The notes under the pieces were generated by a model that ran no database searches, was not told where the DNA came from, and worked only from the letters and a program-made list of their open reading frames with translations. A stretch of 64,000 nt of DNA from Syncephalis fuscata (lineage: Eukaryota > Zoopagomycota > Zoopagomycetes > Zoopagales > Piptocephalidaceae), in the NCBI GenBank assembly GCA_025786725.1, contig JAHLTZ010000026.1:248001-312000 (forward strand), in the 5' to 3' direction. Every line of letters starts with the position of its first letter. The stretch's first letter is position 1. Shown here in pieces: positions 12,645 to 23,521 of the stretch. The translations under genes were made by a program, and so were the position numbers.

Positions 12645-14423
12645 CTAAGATGATGCAGCTGTAGATAGTTGAGGTGACATAGCCGGTTCAGGATCTACAG
12701 TTGATGCATCCGCTGCATCTGTAGATTGCTGTTCTGCAAACAACATTTCTTCTTCTTCTTCGCTATATGTGCCATCTAATCTGTGCAGCAGTAAAGAGTA
12801 TGGACGCAGTGATGCATTATCCGTAAATAACTTATTGTTTGCAAATATACGTAGTGGATCGTCTTTTTTGTTACCAAGTGGTAAATTTTGTCGTATAAAT
12901 TCAAGACAAACTTGGTTGTTCAACACAAGTGCTTCTACAGGATCGCATTTTCCTCCAAAATTTGGAACACGGCGAGTTAAAAAGTCAAATATAATTGGAA
13001 AGTCGCTTTGATTCTGATGTCCTGATTCACGTACAGTAAACAGCCATGATGGTCCATATTGTCCCGACCTTATTGTTCTTGCATTGTCGGTAGTTTGCTC
13101 TTGTTGTTTACCATTCCATAGTATCATTTGTTCTCGAAGTGGTTTAAAATTTTCATTCCAAATAGTAAACGCTTGTGAATTGATGGCTATATTGGTGGCG
13201 GTGTTGGTTTATGTATGTTATTCGCGTTGTTTTCAGTGGCATCAGTATCTTTTGATACTGCCAACATCCATGCATCTAATGCAATACCACAGCAATATGG
13301 TGTTCCTGGTTCACGCAATGCCTCAATAGTTGTTGCTGCTCCAAAGCTGTGACCTGCCATTACTGCTCTGCTCAAATCAAGCCGACCTTTTAGCTGTGCT
13401 TGGCTAAAGCGTTTAGGCGTCGTATTATCTGTCTTATTCGACGTATTTTGCTCCAAACAATTATCGATTGCATTGCCTGCGTTCAATCGCTCCAATAGCT
13501 CCCATGCACAATGTATCTCGCCTAGTCGGTGGTGTATTTGACTACGACGAAGACGTATTCATTTTCATCTTCTTTTGGTCGACGATACGGCAGTGTGCGT
13601 TTACCGTTGTCAAGCGATGTAACCGATGCTGTGCCGTCACGATGTTCAATAGCACACACTACAAAGCCATGCGATGCAAGTTCACCACAAATACCGCTGT
13701 AAGTTGTACGACAGCCGCCTAGTCCATGCGAAAACATAACTACTGGAAATTGACCGGCATCGGGCTGTGTTGATGTCGATTCTGGTAAATGGTGGCCACC
13801 AATGCATCGCTGTAAGCTGACATTTTTGTAAATAACACCATTGTAGCTGCCAATGGTGTCGACAACAATCGTGGTAAACGAGCAAAATCGCCATATCCTA
13901 ATTGTATTTACAATTACAGCATTAGCTTAAACTACTAACATTCTACCAAAATATCAATACCTTGCCCGTATATAAACGCTGGTGGTGGCAACCATGCCGC
14001 TTTTTGTTTTTCACCATCAAGCCTAGCTGGATAATATAAGCGTACCAGTACTGGCTCTTGCTCTGCAACAAGCTCTACATTTGCATCATTTGAATTTGTG
14101 GCCGTTTCAACGCTAGTCATGGAAGTGCCACGATAACTACGACCACTACCACCATGCCATTCAATATCATGGCAACCAACTTCATATGGTCCGGTGTATT
14201 TTGGTAGTTTTGAAAATACGCTGAAGTGTGACGTTAGTCGGCTACGCCAACTGCGAGTATATGTTTTATTTTCATCCTCTACTTTTTCTTCATATACAGT
14301 TTCCTCAGTTTGGGTTATCACATCATTGTCCGAGGTCTGCGCACATGTGTCAATAGCACTTATTTCGGGCGAGGCAGTAGCTGAGACAGGTGACGCTGGA
14401 TGAGAAGTGTTTTGATCACCCAT
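12645..14423 (-). pseudogene. PAF-acetylhydrolase-like phospholipase A2, copy 2 (frame broken three times)
   Basis: Tandem paralogue of copy 1. It keeps an apparently authentic start (ATG at 14423, beginning MGDQNTSHPASP) and a 154-codon first exon ending at 13961. Exon 2 runs from 13897 to the TAG at 12645 and encodes a distinct acidic C-terminus. Relative to copy 1, one base is missing near 13187, 13554 and 13790. These three shifts break the hydrolase core, although GHSFG and the other motifs can still be read in segments. All three lesions fall in the tract nearly identical to copy 1. Either the gene is a young pseudogene, or these are consensus errors: similar one-base losses occur in essential genes of this window. 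If the latter, this is the better-preserved full-length gene. Confidence 0.7.
12997..14205 (-). repeat. Near-identical tract shared by PAF-AH copies (member 2)
   Basis: Counterpart of 10092-11300. The lengths differ by exactly three bases between matching anchor words, which accounts for the three single-base losses. The abrupt edges of identity fit gene conversion. Confidence 0.85.
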
Positions 14424-14835
14424 ATTCGTATAAAGCAGCAACAATTGATATAAAAAGTTCAAAAAGATTGAGATTACGTTTCTAGGCACAATTTTAAAGA
14501 AAATAAGTAAGATTTATAAATATACACTCGGCGAGAAAATGGCCGAAATCCGGTTTTACATGAGTATTAGTCATGGGTAACACTGCTTTTATTGTGATCA
14601 GTTTTAAATTTAGAATTATTATGACGAGTTGTTTAACTGCAAAACAAATAATGTGCATGCGAATATCTGTGAAACAATTATAGAACAATTAAAATTGTGT
14701 GATAATAGACAACTGTTGCATTAGCAAATCGCCGTCTTTGAGTAAATATAATGCTGAATGGCTATCATTATCATCACGATCACTATCGTTGTCACATGTT
14801 AACGGCTTGTCCATTCTAAAACGTATAAAAACATC
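14424..14835. promoter_or_regulatory. Probable shared promoter region between divergent genes
   Basis: A 412 bp region separates the PAF-AH copy 2 start (minus) from the next plus-strand start. No specific element was recognised. Confidence 0.4.
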
Positions 14836-16123
14836 ATGTCATCTCCTTTTCGAAAGCCGCTTACAAAAAGGTCTTTAGAGGCGCGCGGCTCGTCATCTCG
14901 GCAGCGACGACGTCTTTCGAATGCGCATACACTTGATCCGGATGGCCTACTGATGGCACCTATGTCTCCCGGGCCGAAGCCGTTTACGCCGGGCCGGTTG
15001 CGCATATCCTTTAATGGCCATCGACACCAAGAATCAAACTATTTTACCGAACCGCCGCCATTAATCAGAAAGATGGAATCTTACAAACAAAAGGTTATTG
15101 TACTTGACGATAGCAGCGACAGTGGCCATTTACATAATCAGCCATTGTATACTAAGCGAGACCAAGCAATGCCGCATACATCCGATACATCTAATTTGAC
15201 ATGTAAAGCACCACAGTCACCTTTGCATAGAAAAGGCGCCATTTTTCAACCAGAGAGCAATTTCGATCAACTTGATATAGATACAGAGCAAATGCTAGAT
15301 GCTTATCGGACACCAACGCCACCGCCTCAGTCAAGTAGTCCAGTCTCCGCTAGTGAGTACATCCTACCGTTTTCTGTTGCCGTAAGCACTATAGTATATT
15401 GCCATATGCTAGCCTAACATCAAACATTTAGTGGAAGCCAGAAACAGATACTCGACCGCACGGACCAAATGCAATAGCCTTATCGACTGTACAGCAAGAT
15501 GTCTCGCATACTACCACAACATCCCTACTTGTGACTACTACGAAAGCGCCGCCTGAGCCAGAAAAAGCGCCGCTGGCCATACCATCCGAAATACCATCAA
15601 ATATTACTAGTCTATCTATCGCTATGATTGCTAAGAACATGCCACCAAGACAAGAGGCCGTCACAACTCGTGGTAAAACAACCGATTGTGCCTCTCACGA
15701 CTCTTTATCGTATACACGAGGAGCACTTGTTTCCCCTCAATTGACGCATCAATCGCCTGTTAATTTAGGCCTCAATGCCAATTGTCCACTCGTCAAATCT
15801 ATTCAGTTATCAACCACAGCAGGTGAAAAAACAGCAAAAGCCGCACTTGGATCTGCCATTGATGTTATGGAATGGCAGCCAACACTCCATTCATTGCTTG
15901 AACGATTGGCTCAACTAAAAATGTAAGTAAATATTATAGTCACATTTAATAATTAATGTAAAATAGTAAAAATGAGCAATTTGCCAACTCTATTATAGCT
16001 GAACTTGATGAACGCCAGAAAGAACTAGCTGCCGAACAAGCCCACTTGCAAACCAAATGGAATACTGCACGAGGCACGGTAATACAATTGAAAGTGCGTA
16101 CAGAATGTGACCTTATTGATTAA
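14836..16123 (+). CDS. Uncharacterised basic, Pro/Ser/Thr-rich protein with SUMO-interaction-like motif and C-terminal coiled coil
   Basis: Not recognised as any known family. Three exons (14836-15381, 15432-15922, 15967-16123) join in frame to 397 residues, with introns of 50 and 44 nt. The N-terminus is basic (PFRKPLTKRSLEARG, RQRRRLSN) and continues into short proline-directed SP/TP sites (MSPGPKPFTPGR). Residues near 90 read KVIVLDDSSDS, a textbook SUMO-interacting motif followed by an acidic/Ser stretch. The middle is low complexity. The last 80 residues are predicted helical (LERLAQLKIKNEQFANSI, LDERQKELAAEQAHLQ) and could form a coiled coil. Basic tails, SP sites and a SIM suggest a nuclear or chromatin-associated protein; that is inference only. 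Confidence 0.6.
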
Positions 16124-16858
16124 ACTAAATGTTTCTGATATTCAATTACTGTTATAAAATGTATTATTTTAAATTTTTCTTGTTTTTTTTATAAATTTTG
16201 TTTATTATTATAAGGCAAATAATTGAACTGAATAGTTGAGTGTGGAAAGTATTTAGTTGGCCAACAACGTAAATCAGTACACTTTGTGTCGGTAAATTAA
16301 TAACTATTTAAATTTTGTATTTTTTTGTAGTTGTTGATAGTTGGACTATAATAAATTTTAACGTAATATGCAATCGTATATATAATAAAATCTATTAAAC
16401 AAGACTAATAAATTACTCTAATGTAATAATAGCACACTTACATGCTCACATTTCAATACTTACACTTACTTCCGATCTCATGTGATTATTAAAAATAACA
16501 GTGATGATATTCACGTGAATATGAAGTAATTTTCATGGTGTTTCATATAGATAATGCCAAACGTTTACAATTTGCAATGCACGTGCCAAGAAATGGGGAA
16601 ATACTGAGAAAGCTTTTTATACAATCAAACTGACGTTGCTATATCCGTGCTACTTATCATCACATATCAATTGTACTGACTGACACATGTGATCATATAC
16701 TCATCTGCTGTACTGCCCCAATTAACATGGCTCTCTAAAAAGCGATATAAAATGGCCATCCCCAGCCAGTAGCTCACTCGGCCACCAACACTATTCTCTT
16801 TCATTTTCACGTCTACGCTTAGCTTAAGCCACAGCTTATACCAACAAACACTAACACA
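16124..16858. other. Intergenic AT-rich DNA with promoter of the Vip1-like gene
   Basis: No coding content was recognised. The sequence just before 16859 is C/T- and A-rich like other 5' leaders here. Confidence 0.4.
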
Positions 16859-18091
16859 ATGACCGGTTTCCAAATGACAGTATGTTTTATATTGACTTTA
16901 TTTTAATCAATACTTAGTTGCGATACGTTTATAGATCCCAGAGACGCCAACACCAAAGTTGGTTTACGTCAAGAATATCTCGCCCGAGGCCACTGAAGAG
17001 AAAGGTACGTGATAGGCACTTTATCAGTAGCACTATAGTAACCATTGTTATGCTAGTTCGCGAATTTTTCCTTTTCTGTGGCAAGATCAGCGAATTTGAA
17101 GTTATCACGTAAGTAATAACCACACAAATACTTGTAATAGCATGGTATTGACTCTTGAACTCAACCCAACCCAAATGATAGCTCTAGCAATGGTGACAAA
17201 GAAGCATTGGTGATGTTTGAGAAAGGTAAGTTTCATCAATTTAACAATGCTAATACATTCACTTGCTAACTAGTAGATTTAATTAATCATTCAACTTTAT
17301 TAAACATTTAGACTCTGCCGCCAAGACAGCAACTATGCTTTCCAATGCCGTGATTGCTGAAAAGCAAATCAATGTAGAATACTACTTCAAGGATGAATAT
17401 TCCGGTGAACACCGAAGCACCGAGCCCGAATCCAGCGATGGCAATGTCTCGCAAGAAGAAAAGGTAGGTTTATTAGCTAATTAATCCAGTTACCGCGATA
17501 CAACTAACAGAATATAATGATAGCCAAAGACTTCAATTGTAACTGAATTGCTTGCTGCCGGCTTTTCTCTCTCTGTTACCATCATTAACCGTGCCAAGAC
17601 ATTCGATGGTAAGTAATTGTAACTCTATTATCGAGTTATTAATTTTATATTTTTACCGATTTATTACAGAGAAATACGGTGTAATGAACAAAGCCCAAAC
17701 TGCCTATCAACAAGCACTTACAGAATGTATGTAGCTTTTTCTTTATTTTTCTGCAATTATTTACTGACCAATTCATCCGTATAAATAGTGACCAAACTTG
17801 ATGAAAAATACAAAGTCCGCGATATGGTCGTCACTCGTGCCACCGCACTTAACGAATCCTACAAGATTACCGACAAAATCTACTATGCGGCCAACCAAAT
17901 GCAAACGGCCGCTACTCGCGCCTTAGAGACTGGTCCAGGTCAACAAGCCAGCAAGCTATTGTCACAAGCCACCACTCGTGCCATTGATACCGTTAATGAG
18001 TCACGCAAGCTTGCTGTAAGCTATTCATTTTTATTATTGCGCGCTATTTATTAACCAATTATTACCAATATAGGAAAAGCAAACCGAGTAA
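16859..18091 (+). CDS. vip1: Vip1-like RNA-binding protein (single RRM)
   Basis: Nine exons (16859-16879, 16935-17004, 17057-17108, 17182-17225, 17312-17463, 17524-17608, 17670-17726, 17789-18015, 18074-18091) join in frame to 241 residues. An RRM spans about residues 12-85: RNP2-like VYVKNI, then EEKVREFFLFCGKISEFEV, then the RNP1-region strand KEALVMFEK and SAAKTATML. The RNP1 aromatic positions are degenerate, as in fungal Vip1 proteins. The C-terminal half is helical and Ala-rich (AANQMQTAATRALETG) with a KQTE end. The first coding exon is only 21 nt. At exon 4, acceptors six bases apart both keep frame. Fungal Vip1 orthologues are cytoplasmic/cytoskeleton-linked RRM proteins of unclear function. 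Family assignment is good; precise role is not. Confidence 0.8.
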
Positions 18092-18276
18092 CTTGTCTAG
18101 TCTCCAAGTTGTTTATAACAATAACAACAACGATATCCACAACAGTATCACAATCAATCAATAAACCATCTACTTATCCAATCTGTTTATTTTCTTGTGC
18201 ACACAACGCTAATCAAAGTATGAAATATTACTTCTATTTCATTCCATTGATTAATATGCTTATTATGTTTATTCAA

Positions 18277-19248
18277 CTATTGCGGTGGTGGCAATGGTGG
18301 ATTCTTGACCTTTTTCTTTTCTTCAATCACTGTTTCCACGGCATCTTCAGTTACCTAAACAAATAGGGTATTAATCAATGGCTGTTGTAACTTGTTAAAT
18401 AACTAGTTACCACTGGCCAAGTAGATAGAATTAATTCACGAACATCATCGGTCACATCTCCTTGCACTACAATCTCATCTTTGCCTTGGTTATTCTTGGT
18501 GACAGATGAGCCACATGCAAATCGATTAGCAAACATTTTGGCGGCTTTCTTCAAATCCACATCTAATATAGTGATGATTAACGTTTGCATTCTATACCGT
18601 TTATTAAATAATTACCAAATAGATGTAATCCAAAAATACTTGTAACATGCTTGCGACGATTTCTTTCAATACGTTTGATAATCACTCTATTGGCCTGATC
18701 ATCATCTATTGATAAATAACACTTTGTTCTAGTTACTCAATTACTTACCGGTGGTTTTGACTTTTTACTAATGCCCATACCGCCTATACTGATGCATGAG
18801 TCATAATGCTACTAATAAATACCACTTGCTTACCCCATGCTGGCTTCTTTTCAGCCTTGCCTCCCGCATCGGCATCGTTGACTATTTATGTTGTTGTTAT
18901 ATTATCATTAAACTGGCCTATAAAACAGCTCATTTTGCCACTTGCCTTGTGCATCGCCATAGAGCTGTTCAAACCAAGCCTCGTCATGATCCTTGAGCCA
19001 TTGCTGACATTTGGTCAGTGTAGATCCAAACTCGCAGTACTAATAGTATATATATGTGTGTGTGACAGATAAGAATAGCAATTATAAAGCAATTGTTAGA
19101 TTTACCTCTGGAGGAAGTGTACAAACTATAGTGACGTATATTAGTTAGTTAGGATAAGTAAACCTGTCGTCACTTTATTATTGTTATTACCTTCGCAATA
19201 AACAACTTCTTGTTGCTGCAACGTAGATAGAATTTCTGTATCAGCCAT
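18277..19248 (-). CDS. TMA22: Density-regulated protein DENR/Tma22 (translation recycling and reinitiation factor)
   Basis: Seven or so small exons, starting at ATG 19248. The N-terminal zinc-binding region reads VVYCEVCTLPPEYCEFG, with the Cys pattern typical of DENR. Next come TKCQQWLKDHDEAWFEQLYG, a Gly/Lys linker, and a C-terminal SUI1 domain (RVIIKRIERNRRKHVTSIFG, DLKKAAKMFANRFACGSS, QGDVTDDVRELIL). DENR pairs with MCT-1/Tma20 and removes deacylated tRNA from post-termination 40S subunits. Exon 3 ends at a GC donor (GCAAGT), a minority splice type. The gene is divergent from the Atg38-like gene (370 bp between starts) and convergent with the Vip1-like gene (185 bp between stops). Confidence 0.92.
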
Positions 19249-19617
19249 GATCAAATAGTAAATAGCAAAGAAACAATAATGCAAATAGGAGAAAGTGTAT
19301 TATGGACTAACAGCTATATTATTCATAGTCAACTGTCAGTTTAGATACTGATAAACTTCTTTGAAACGCCAAGGATGTGTGCCACTAAAAATCCCATACA
19401 ACTTACAAAATGTCGATTTGGCTCTTTCTCAGTTACGACCACAACGACGGCAACCGATATTATCTGTATCGGCAACTATATCTATACTATCTATCTATAC
19501 TATCTATCTATCTAGCAATATATTTTGCTATAGGTCATTCTGTTCTGGCCACTACTGCCGACTAGTCTTCTTCTTTACTATTATTATTAGTGTGATTATT
19601 GCTAATTCAGTTTCATC
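19249..19617. promoter_or_regulatory. Bidirectional promoter region with CTAT-rich repeat
   Basis: A 369 bp region lies between two divergent start codons. It includes an imperfect (CTAT)n run around 19478-19513. Confidence 0.45.
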
Positions 19618-21858
19618 ATGGAAGACAGTCCAGTGGCCAAGGTAAGCAAGCTGCGCGGACCAGTGACTGTCTTCATATAGCTGTGCCGTAGATTCATGAA
19701 CTTGCTCAGTCAGCAGAAACGCATGTTCAGCGTAACCAACTGCCTAAAGCGCTTGCATTATACCTGGAATTGCTAGGTAGGTCTTTAATAAAATGCCAGC
19801 CACTATTAACAGCAAAACCAAAGACCGGCTGCCCAAAGTCATAGATAATATCGACGATCCACAGGTACGTCAACCGATTGTTAGTGTTATATCAATATAC
19901 CTATATGACAATTATAGGTAGTAGATACACTTACTATGATGCAAAAAACCTATGAGCGATCGGCAAATGATATTCAGCGCCGTGTACGACGAGAAGAACA
20001 GCAGTTACAGTTGCAACAACAAACAACAATCGTTACCAATAAATTCACAGACTACATCAACACCACCTGTTTCATTCCGTGGTAATAAATCAAAGTATAT
20101 GCAAGGCTCGTCAACCAATCTGGCCAATTCATATGCTTCATTAAATCGGGCCAAAATGCGTAATTCTGTAAGTTCGGTCCACGCCATCCCACCTCGACCA
20201 ATGAATAGAGCCACGAGTGCTAAATCTATGTTATCCCATTCAACTGCTTCATTGCCGGCGGCTCGCCCACCAATGTCGATGTCGAGTCTTGGCACAGAGA
20301 GTACATCATTGAATACATTACCGAATAAAAGTAATGATAGCAGTACCGTACTGCCCCTAACTCAGCCACTCTCTGGCCACAACGCTTTAAATGAAACTGG
20401 CTACACTAATGAGCCTGCAGAACGACCACTACCTTCATGGGATGGTAAGTAGATGCTGTATTGAAACTAAGCATTAATAATACATTAATTAGGATCTAAC
20501 TCATCTTATATGGTACTTCCGGGCCGGGTAAGTAACGGTTGGTGTATACGGCATCCACTTATTAAATACGATAGAATGTAAGCACGGATCCATTTGAAAA
20601 GTTTTGGGAAGCTGTTGAATCTTTGATGGATCGTATATCAAATCCGGTGGCTCTTTCAACCGTGCCTCTATACGATTCAGAATATATGGAGAATATGCGA
20701 CAAAACCTTGCTCAAGCTCAAGTATCAATCTATCAACAGCCTTCAATGTTTGCATCGGCGCCATCCTCGCAAGGCTCACAGCATTTGCCACCACTTCGAA
20801 TAGTTCAGGAGGAAGGTGTTGTAAGTAATGCTGCTGCTATGGAAGAGCTTCTATCTACACAGCATGGCTCAGACTCGCCTTCTGAAGAACTGGACATGGC
20901 ATTCTCTGGATCGCCTACTCATAGAACGATGTCTGACTCGTTTTGCCTAGTTGATCGGCCCAGTAGCCTTAATGGTGATGGTAGAAAGAATGCACGACCA
21001 TCTATTGATAATTTTATTTATGATGGAGCACATACTGCTGGCTGCAATAGCACATTAATTCGCGATGCTATAGAGGATATTAACAAACCATTTTTAACTA
21101 TGTAAGTCATTATATTAATTGGCAATACTAGTTTAATGTTTTTATATTCAAATGAATAGAAACACCAATTCGCAAAAATCAGTTGAAGAATATGCCCTTG
21201 AAAATGAACAGTTAAAACAAATGGTTGATATGCTATCTAATCGAGTAGTGGCTCTTGAAAAAGTAAGTAATGTGAAATATTTGTTTATTAAATATTAAAT
21301 ATTAAATAATTAATAGTCAGAAGAGGAGAATGCAGTATTCCGTAATAATCTGGATAATTTCCGTGAAGGTATTAAGAAACAGGTAAGTGTATAATTATAT
21401 TATCTCATTTAAGCTTATTTTATATATAGGCACAAGTATTATTACAAAGTCAAGATTTAGTAAGATCTTCGCTATTACAGCGTTCAATGGGATCGAATGA
21501 ACTATCAGGTAAATAACATATATTATTATTTATCACTCATTCAAACACAGCATCGATTAGTGGCACAACTACAGCGCCGAATACAAGAACTTGAAGATGA
21601 AGTACGTGATTTGTCGGCGATTAAGGATAAACAGGCAAGTAATAACAACGACGATGGTCGCCCAGCACTTATGTAAACTAAAAGGCGGTCACTATTGCGA
21701 AATTCAAACGTAACTGGCATCGTATAAAGGAATCGGCTAAACAAAAACAAGAAACAGATTTGAATCCATTACCAATAGAAACATCGGCCAACCACACTGT
21801 ATCCGAGCCAATTGCCGATTCAATTATATATACGACCACGCCTTCAATGCCTAGTTAA
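19618..21858 (+). CDS. Atg38/NRBF2-like MIT-domain protein (PI3K complex I subunit candidate)
   Basis: Exons include 19618-19641, 19692-19776, 19800-19864, 19918-20444, about 20492-20526, 20575-21101 and four or five downstream exons. The N-terminus fits an MIT three-helix domain: IHELAQSAETHVQRNQLP, KALALYLELL, then DDPQVVDTLTMMQKTYERSA. A middle low-complexity region precedes DPFEKFWEAVESLMDRISNP and VALSTVPLY, a block I associate with fungal Atg38-like proteins. The C-terminus is coiled coil (LENEQLKQMVDMLSNRVVAL, QLQRRIQELEDEVRDL, KFKRNWHRIKESAK). Atg38/NRBF2 bridges Atg14 and Vps34 in autophagy. Two oddities: the MIT reading needs either a 23-nt intron at 19777-19799 or a one-base correction, and a second frame change near 20019-20055 needs a 19- or 67-nt intron. 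One intron is GC-AG. The orthology call is moderate. Confidence 0.6.
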
Positions 21859-22200
21859 CTTACTTGTCTTTACAATAAATCTATTTCCTTGTTTATTTTC
21901 TTATTTAAAATATCATTAGTTTGATAATAGTATCAAATTAATAGTATTGCAAATTATAGGCTACTTATGCTAACCATATATACTTTAATAATTTAACAAT
22001 TAATGATTAACGAGTTAATGAAATGTTTTGATTACAATAGATCGTTAGTTACACTAGTGTTAAATTACTTTATTCAATATTTCTGTTATAGTTTTTTTAT
22101 TGGTATTTATCGATAAATATCAACTAGATCCTAAGCAAGACAGTGTAGAAAAGATTTAGAAACAAATAAACATTTAGATATAGCGAATCGCCCTTATGGA
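21859..22200. other. Convergent intergenic spacer
   Basis: AT-rich DNA lies between two convergent genes and probably holds both 3' UTRs. No other feature was seen. Confidence 0.4.
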
Positions 22201-23310
22201 TTACGAATATAGTGTGGCAGATGAAAAAGAATTGAAAAACAGTGTATCGTCCGTTACTGCATCGGCATAATTAATGGATAATGCTGGTTGTAGTGTTACC
22301 GGTTCATCCAATACTGATTGAGGATTTTGCCATGCTGGACGATTTGTAAATTCTTGATTTAATCTTTCTTTAAATACGTCCCAGTCATCTCCATTATGGG
22401 CATAGACATTTGATGGTTCCTTTGAACCACTTTGTTGATTCATAGATATAGATGTATTAATATAGGTATCTGTTGAATGGCCGGTTGGTGGCGCTGGCTG
22501 TCTAACTGATTCGGGGTCCGTTGCTGTATTATCATCGCTATATTTGCGCCTCCAATTACCCAATAATTCGGCACCTCGTCCCACGGGACATTGTAACCAA
22601 TAAAGTAAAATTAATTTAATTGGATGATAGGCGGCAAATCTATCCTGTATCTGTTTGTTCCAATGTTCAATTAATTGAAGAACAGAGAATACTGTCCAAT
22701 AAGCAAGCCAGCGTCTTGCCTCTTTTATCCATCGTTGAGCGGTAAGTGCCGTCTCGTTATGCGATCGATTAGAAGCACCACTATTATTACTATTGCCATT
22801 TAATGGCGTTCTTAATAATCGCCAAGTACTTATGGTAGGATAAATAATACCGGTCAGTGTAATAAATAGGCCGCGTGATTCTTTATACAGCCAACGCAGT
22901 CCAATCGCTGCACCCAGCATAGCCGCTATAAAAATATGCACCGGTGAAAATCCTAAATAGACCAAGAGACGCGATAATGGATTTAGCACGAATAGCCGCT
23001 CTAGACCGTCAAATCGCATTACTACTTGGCGTTGCAAAAAGCGCAGTAGCCAATTACGCGGCACAGTTATTACACGTCGACCAGGCACTTGCTGCTGTGT
23101 TGTAAGCCAGGAATCTAGTCGTCGCGTTACCCGTAGTAAATTGTTTTTGGTCGCAGCATTTTCCGCTATACCGCCGGGGTCATTCGCGTCATTAAGATGT
23201 GTATTCTGTGCTACAGGTGTCATTGATATGGAAGCCAGTGAGTTAGAGTTAAAGGAGTAATGTAGCGAACTGGACATCAAAGGTAGATTTAATAAGGAGT
23301 AAAACGACAA
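22201..23310 (-). CDS. TB2/DP1/HVA22 family membrane protein (REEP/Yop1-like)
   Basis: Single-exon gene of up to 369 residues. An internal Met at residue 12 is an alternative start. The central region has hydrophobic segments LSRLLVYLGFSPVHIFIAAM and GLFITLTGIIYPTISTWRLL, then WLAYWTVFSVLQLIEHWN and PIKLILLYWLQCPVGRGAEL. The order short hydrophobic hairpin, IYP, W-x-x-YW-x-VF, then a last hydrophobic hairpin ending in CP is diagnostic for TB2/DP1/HVA22. These proteins wedge into and tubulate the ER membrane. The N- and C-terminal extensions (about 90 and 110 residues) are polar, Ser/Asn-rich and not recognised; the family core alone is about 180 residues. It is one of the few intronless genes here. 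Confidence 0.82.
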   Translation of the reverse strand: MSFYSLLNLPLMSSSLHYSFNSNSLASISMTPVAQNTHLNDANDPGGIAENAATKNNLLRVTRRLDSWLTTQQQVPGRRVITVPRNWLLRFLQRQVVMRFDGLERLFVLNPLSRLLVYLGFSPVHIFIAAMLGAAIGLRWLYKESRGLFITLTGIIYPTISTWRLLRTPLNGNSNNSGASNRSHNETALTAQRWIKEARRWLAYWTVFSVLQLIEHWNKQIQDRFAAYHPIKLILLYWLQCPVGRGAELLGNWRRKYSDDNTATDPESVRQPAPPTGHSTDTYINTSISMNQQSGSKEPSNVYAHNGDDWDVFKERLNQEFTNRPAWQNPQSVLDEPVTLQPALSINYADAVTDDTLFFNSFSSATLYS

Positions 23311-23521
23311 AAGAAAGCGGTAACGAATTTATAAACTTGTACTAGGCACACCATCCATAATCGTAATTCCCAATGAATCCCATTTTTATTGTATTTATAC
23401 TCATTTATCTATTAATAAATGAATAGTAATTAATTAAATATTGGCCAACAGTTTGCTATAATTGTACACATAGTAGATATTAATGATATGTATTAGTTAA
23501 ATAGTCAACGTTAGATAATAT

